A stretch of 64,000 bases of DNA from Caenorhabditis remanei (lineage: Eukaryota; Nematoda; Chromadorea; Rhabditida; Rhabditidae). The stretch is from assembly GCF_010183535.1 (NCBI RefSeq), contig NC_071331.1, forward strand, positions 22,940,001 to 23,004,000, in the 5' to 3' direction. Below, in pieces: positions 61,919-64,000 of this stretch (its first letter is position 1; each line of letters starts with the position of its first letter). The position numbers and the translations under genes are program-made. The notes beneath the pieces are model-generated. The model ran no database searches. It saw only the letters and a list, made by a program, of their open reading frames with translations, and was not told the origin of the DNA.

Positions 61919-63421
61919 TTACCACTCATCTTCAGATACATCCTCATACTCAATAGGGGCCTTTGGCTCTGCAAGCTTTGGACCTTGAAGGGCCGCCTGT
62001 TTCTCCGCATTGAATTTCTTCTTCATCTCCGTCATCTCATATTCCATGGCGAACATTATCTTCCGAAGGTTGGCAATCATCTCTTCACGATTCTTATTCT
62101 TCTCCTCTCCCTCCTTAACAATCTCCGCTAGATTCTGGATATCTGATTCCTTAGCAGCCAGTTTCTCCTCATGTTGCTTCGTGAGATACTCCATTTCCTT
62201 GTTCTTAGCAGCCATCTGAGCCTCCTGTGGCTTCTTTGCTTCTTGGAGCTCCATATAGAGCTTGCCGAGCTCAATGTGGAGTTGAGTAGTTGGCTCAGAG
62301 GTGGCCTCCTTCTCCTTCTGACGCTGGACTTCCTTCAACATCACTCTAACATCTTGAAGACCTCGCTCTGCCTTCAAACAATCCTCCTGGATTTTCTGAA
62401 TGCTTAGAGATAGGCGGTCCTTCTCATTTGTAAACTCCACAAGTTGATCGGCAGTTTGTTGCTCCGCCGCAGATAGACGGGCCTTCAGTTCTCGGATTGC
62501 AAGGTCCTTGTCGTTAAGCTCCTTGGCATGTTGCTCCTGACCAGTCTTCAGTTCGTCTTCAAGTGTTTTAAGTTCCAAATCCATGGCTTCGATTTGCTCG
62601 ACATGTTGTTCCTGAAGCACCTTGAGCTTATCAGCGTATTTTTGCACTTCAGAATTGAGCCGAACGTCTTGATTGTGGATCATCCGGTCCTTTTCGCACA
62701 ACACAATATCATGTTGCTCCTGGAGCTTCATGCTCTCCTCTTGACTAGCCGCCAATAGGGTCTTAAGCGCTTGGATTTCCAGGTTCTTGTCGGTGAGCTC
62801 CTTTGAATGCTCGTGGAGCTGCTCCTGGAGCTTCTGAACTGTGCCGGCGCGCAGCTTGTCGGCTTGCATGTAGAAATCCCTCTCTTCTAAGATGGCGGCA
62901 TGTTGCCCTCTTAAGACATCCCTCTCCGCAAGGAGTTCTCGCATAGCTACGTTCATATTCTCGAGTTGATGAATCAATTCAGCATTTTCGGTCTCAAGTG
63001 ACTGCGTCCTGGTGCTCGCCTCTTGACTTGCCGCCAATTGATTCTCAAGCGTTCGAATTTCCAGGTCCTTTTTGGTAAGCTGCTTGGCATGTTGCTTATA
63101 AATTTTCTCCATATCCTCCTCCACATCCGCCATGAGTTGTTCCGCAGCTTTGTCCTTCTTCTCGAGTTTTCCAATCAATTCAACATTTTCGGTTTCAAGT
63201 CTCAGTTTGTCAGTCTGGGTGGCATCAAGTTGCTCCTTCAACGCTTCTTTCTCCGCATTTGCATTCTTGAGTTGTTGAATCAATCCAGCATTTTGGAGCT
63301 TTCTGAAAATACGAGATAAGTGAACTAAAAATTCTGTCGAAATAACTTACGTCGCATTGTGTCTTGCACGCTCGCCTTGAAGATTGAACTGTGGGAAACC
63401 GAGAATCTCGGAAGGATCCAT
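61919..63421 (-). CDS. G27: long MDPS-type coiled-coil protein, 484 aa
   Basis: Exons 63351-63421 and 61919-63302 on the minus strand, phase-2 intron GTAAGT...TTTTCAG. N-terminus MDPSEILGFPQFNLQGERA. The coil contains three versions of the 'NxELIxxLExxN' motif (AGLIQQLKNANAEKEAL, VELIGKLEKKDKAAEQL, AELIHQLENMNVAMREL), so the N-terminal part is expanded. It shares the block DIVLCEKDRMIHNQDVRLNS with G13. The core is HIELGKLYMELQEAKKPQEA, followed by LAAKESDIQNLAEIVKEGEE and the acidic tail IEYEDVSEDEW. Unlike its sisters, no CAG acceptor is visible just before the 5' UTR (CCAATTTTTTCCAATTGTGT before ACA-ATG). Otherwise intact. Confidence 0.83.
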
Positions 63422-64000
63422 TGTAACACAATTGGAAAAAATTGGACAGTTATTGATTCTTGAGGTAGGAGGAAGAAAAGGAGAAATGCGAAATAAGAAA
63501 AGTGAGGGAAGAGGAGATGTCGTGTAACTCAGGAGTCTCTAGACCGCGCGAATCCTCCAGCCGTCTCGTAGACCCACAATGAGGATGAATGAGGTGGAGT
63601 AGGGGAAAATGAGATGCCTCTATGTGGGTTTGCGCGCGAATCGCCTAGAGTACGCGGGATGTCGGAGCGTCGTACTGCTCGGTCACCGCCCGTTAACCGT
63701 CTAAGGAGGAGAGGAAGGGTCTCTATGTGCATAGATGACGTGGCTTATGTTGGCCTACTCGGCTCTATTTGCAGAGTCACCGTTATAACACTGAAGATGT
63801 TAGACTAAACCTTCCCACAGTCTTATAGTGATGTGTGTAGGTGATAGTGGCATAATTGGGTGAGAATCAAGAATTTTCAGGAAACTCGACGGTGTCCCAG
63901 GGATCTGTAGTCTTCTAGAATTGTAAAGCCTTGAAAAATGCTATACTGGAACAAAAAATCAGTTAGGTGGATCAACGGCAGATTACGGTGAGAAAAAAAC
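63422..64000. other. G27 promoter region and window end
   Basis: Block C promoter element at 63613-63687 (reverse), then the spacer block GTAGGTGATAGTGGCATAAT. No gene seen to the end of the window. Confidence 0.5.
63613..63687 (-). promoter_or_regulatory. Block C promoter element (G27)
   Basis: On the minus strand GTGACCGAGCAGTACGACGC then TCCGACATCCCGCGTACTCT and CGATTCGCGCGCAAAC, about 190 bp upstream of the ATG. Confidence 0.6.

Noticed and set aside
1..64000. Helitron, Tc1 or other autonomous transposon
   Set aside because: I found no transposase, Rep or helicase coding sequence and could not define Helitron ends; only non-autonomous palindromes are supported.
1..64000. tRNA, rRNA or CRISPR arrays
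   Set aside because: No cloverleaf or rRNA-like stretch was recognised by eye; the regular repeats are promoter duplications or intron repeats, not spacers between short direct repeats.

Overview
The window looks like nuclear DNA of a nematode, most probably a Caenorhabditis-type worm. The reasons are short introns with GTAAGT/GTGAGT donors and TTTTCAG acceptors, AATAAA signals close behind stop codons, a TTTTCAG acceptor just upstream of most start codons (the place where a spliced leader is normally added in nematodes), and a major sperm protein (MSP) domain. I read 27 protein-coding genes or gene remnants, labelled G1 to G27 from left to right. Almost all encode long coiled coils, and most belong to two locally expanded paralogous families.

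Block A (1-16 kb): G1, G3, G4, G6, G7 and G8 encode one, two or three divergent homeodomain-like units (helix 3 reads WFxxCR rather than WFxNRR) followed by a long coiled coil. G2 and its truncated copy G5 are another coiled-coil family. Promoters in this block repeat two cassettes that carry perfect three-pentamer heat-shock elements (TTCnnGAAnnTTC), so coordinated heat or stress induction is predicted. Birth-and-death evolution is visible: G1 has a frameshift, G6 lost its promoter and start codon, G5 is a truncated copy joined to a foreign 3' UTR, and an exon relic lies near 12.1 kb.

Block B (16-34 kb): G9 and G10 are acidic coiled-coil proteins. G11 is a coiled coil fused to a complete MSP domain. 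G12 is a seven-exon chimera that joins the N-terminal PH domain of TFIIH subunit p62 (GTF2H1/Tfb1) to a coiled coil. Introns and spacers here are filled with a repeat of the form 'ctaggccaccaggtggaaaactcggccac' (given in pieces in the entries) and with many palindromic elements resembling non-autonomous transposons.

Block C (34-64 kb): G13 to G27 are a strand-alternating array of paralogous coiled-coil genes. They share a core module around ELGKLYxELQEAKKPQEAL, which is also present at the C-terminus of G12. Most have a conserved promoter element (ACTCCGACATTCCGCGTACGC-like) about 190-215 bp upstream of the ATG and a conserved short 5' UTR. They fall into an 'MDPS' type (often intronless) and an 'MNxQ' type (usually one phase-2 intron). 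Three C-terminal tail types occur, and several genes have lost a tail by separate nonsense or frameshift changes.

Working picture (inference): the window is a rapidly turning-over nursery of coiled-coil genes. In it, domains from transcription factors (homeodomain), basal transcription/repair machinery (TFIIH p62 PH) and sperm cytoskeleton (MSP) have been joined to coiled coils, under two dedicated promoter types. No tRNA, rRNA, CRISPR or recognisable autonomous transposase was seen.
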